A DNA stretch of 5,069 nt from Pyrinomonadaceae bacterium. Its GTDB lineage: Bacteria > Acidobacteriota > Blastocatellia > Pyrinomonadales > Pyrinomonadaceae. Shown in pieces: positions 3,732-5,069 of the stretch (position 1 is its first letter; every line of letters starts with the position of its first letter). The stretch covers positions 1 to 5,069 of the forward strand of contig JACMLC010000596.1 of the NCBI GenBank assembly GCA_014379795.1, read 5' to 3'. Under the pieces are notes generated by a model. It ran no database searches. It was given only the letters and a program-made list of their open reading frames with translations, and had not been told where the DNA came from. The translations under genes were made by a program, and so were the position numbers.

Positions 3732-5069
3732 TTAACCCAGCATCTCTCTCAAACCGGCTTCATCAATCACATTCAGCCCCAGAGCTTGCGCCTTATCGAG
3801 TTTCGATCCGGCATCTTCACCCGCGATGACGTAATCCGTTTTCTTGCTGACGGTCGAAGTCACGCGCCCGCCGCGTGATTCGATCAGAGCGCGGGCTTCG
3901 TCGCGCGTCATGGTTTCGAGCTTGCCGGTCAGGACAAACTGCTTGCCCGCGAAATTCTCATCGTGTGCGAATTGCGCGCCGCCTTCCAGCTCTGTGCGAA
4001 CGCCTGCAGTGCGCAGGCGTTCACACAGAGCCACGTTGCCTTCATCGTCAAACCAATCGCGGACGCTCTCTGCGACGGTGAGGCCGATTTCATGTATCGC
4101 ATCCATCTCTTCAACGGTCGCCGCGCGAAGGCGTTCGAGCGAGCGAAAGTGGCGCGCGAGAATTCCGGCTGTCCGCTCGCCAACGTGGCGTATGCCAAGC
4201 GCGTAAAATAGATGCGGCAGATCGCGCGACTTGCTCGCCTCTATCTGACCAAAAAGATTCGCGGCTGACTTTTCGGCCATCCGCTCAAGCGCGGCCACGT
4301 CTTCCGGCTTTAAATCATACAGATCGCCGACATCGCGCACCATGTCTTTGGAAACAAGCTGCTCGACCAGCGCGTCGCCCAGACCCTCTATCCGCATCGC
4401 GCGGCGCGAGGCAAAATGCAGGATACGCGCCTTTCGTTGTGCGGGACAATCGGCGGCGACGCAGCGCGCCACGACTTCTCCTTCCGGGCGCGAGATGATG
4501 CCGCCGCATTCCGGGCAATTTGTTGGAAAGACATAAAGCGTCTCTTCCCCTGTGCGGCGCGATTGGATGACTTTGAGAACTTTGGGAATAATCTCGCCGC
4601 TCTTTTCGATCAAGACCCAATCGCCTGCGCGCACGTCAAGTCGTTTGATCTCGTCTTCGTTATGCAAGGTGGCACGCGCGACGGTCGTCCCGGCCAGCAA
4701 GACCGGCTGAAGATTTGCGACAGGCGTGAGCGCGCCGGTGCGCCCGACCTGCACGACGATTGAGACGACCTGCGTCGTCGCCTGCCGCGCAGGATATTTG
4801 TAAGCGATAGCCCAGCGCGGAGCTTTGGTCGTCGCGCCGAACTCTTCCTGCAAGAATGTCGCGTTCACTTTGACGACGACGCCGTCAATCTCATAGCCGA
4901 GCCGGTCGCGCTCAATCTCCATCTGATTGCAGTATGCAATGACTTCATCAATCGTCCGGCAGAGGGCGCGATGCGGATTGACGCGAAAGCCTGCGCGCTC
5001 AAGCCACTCGAATGATTCCCAGTGCGAGGGGAAAGCGGCGCGGCCTCCTGAGATGACTTCGTAAGGGAA
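3732..5069 (-). CDS. ligA: NAD-dependent DNA ligase LigA, C-terminal 445 residues (runs off right edge)
   Basis: The reading frame stays open from 5069 to the TAA at 3732-3734, giving the last 445 residues of a protein usually about 670 long. LigA seals nicks in replication and repair using NAD+. Numbering from the first visible residue: end of the nucleotidyltransferase domain with YEIDGVVVKVN (59-69, motif IV lysine K67) and WAIAYKYPA (86-94, motif V lysine K91); OB fold with TLHNEDEIKRLDVRAGDWV (134-152) and GEIIPKV (158-164); zinc finger with four cysteines at 185, 188, 203 and 208; helix-hairpin-helix region with IEGLGDALVEQL (227-238) and ALGIRHVGERTAGILA (290-305); BRCT domain from about 372, with GKQFVLTGKLETMTRDEA (375-392) and KKTDYVIAGEDAGSKLDKA (409-427). 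The adenylation motif KxDG and the NAD-binding Ia domain lie upstream, outside the window. An internal ATG at 4922 is not the start, because conserved ligase sequence (SHWESFEWLERAGFRVNP) precedes it. All domains seen look intact. Confidence 0.97.
   Translation of the reverse strand, partial: FPYEVISGGRAAFPSHWESFEWLERAGFRVNPHRALCRTIDEVIAYCNQMEIERDRLGYEIDGVVVKVNATFLQEEFGATTKAPRWAIAYKYPARQATTQVVSIVVQVGRTGALTPVANLQPVLLAGTTVARATLHNEDEIKRLDVRAGDWVLIEKSGEIIPKVLKVIQSRRTGEETLYVFPTNCPECGGIISRPEGEVVARCVAADCPAQRKARILHFASRRAMRIEGLGDALVEQLVSKDMVRDVGDLYDLKPEDVAALERMAEKSAANLFGQIEASKSRDLPHLFYALGIRHVGERTAGILARHFRSLERLRAATVEEMDAIHEIGLTVAESVRDWFDDEGNVALCERLRTAGVRTELEGGAQFAHDENFAGKQFVLTGKLETMTRDEARALIESRGGRVTSTVSKKTDYVIAGEDAGSKLDKAQALGLNVIDEAGLREMLG

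Overview
The window looks like chromosomal housekeeping DNA from a GC-moderate to GC-rich bacterium with repeat-laden spacers. No gene is diagnostic of a taxon. The short palindromic repeat families between genes (CTTTGCGG, CACAGAG, AACTGAAAAC and GCCTGCGTAGCAGGC types) are, from memory, common in environmental phyla such as Acidobacteriota (Blastocatellia-like) and some others. I offer that only as a weak lead.

Layout, left to right. (1) The 5' part of a yebC/pmpR-type regulator gene on the minus strand leaves the window at base 1, with a putative promoter upstream. (2) A non-coding block (311-662) holds a 26-bp perfect inverted repeat that encloses a ~150-bp CTTTGCGG hairpin element. (3) A minus-strand cluster yggS > yggT > yggU (2422 to 663) has the same gene order as in E. 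coli; a long AACTGAAAAC hairpin sits between yggS and yggT, and a repeat arm encodes the last residues of YggU. (4) Divergent promoters occupy 2423-2620: one for the ygg cluster (minus) and one for a plus-strand tRNA-Leu(CAG) at 2621-2704. (5) A 391-nt non-coding stretch (2705-3095) holds a hairpin just after the tRNA, a ~208-bp array of small hairpins arranged as one large imperfect palindrome, and a T-rich tract. (6) A small minus-strand gene for a DUF6941-like protein of unknown function follows. (7) A second copy of the CTTTGCGG element lies at 3561-3711, inverted relative to the first. (8) The C-terminal two thirds of an NAD-dependent DNA ligase (LigA) runs off the right edge.

Functionally the genes are core: translation-linked regulation (YebC), PLP homeostasis (YggS), a membrane protein (YggT), DNA ligation (LigA) and leucine decoding. 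I do not see a defence, mobile or biosynthetic system. The most unusual content is the non-coding DNA: most gene boundaries carry a structured repeat, and the 2825-3032 palindrome shows a compensatory base-pair difference between its two ends.
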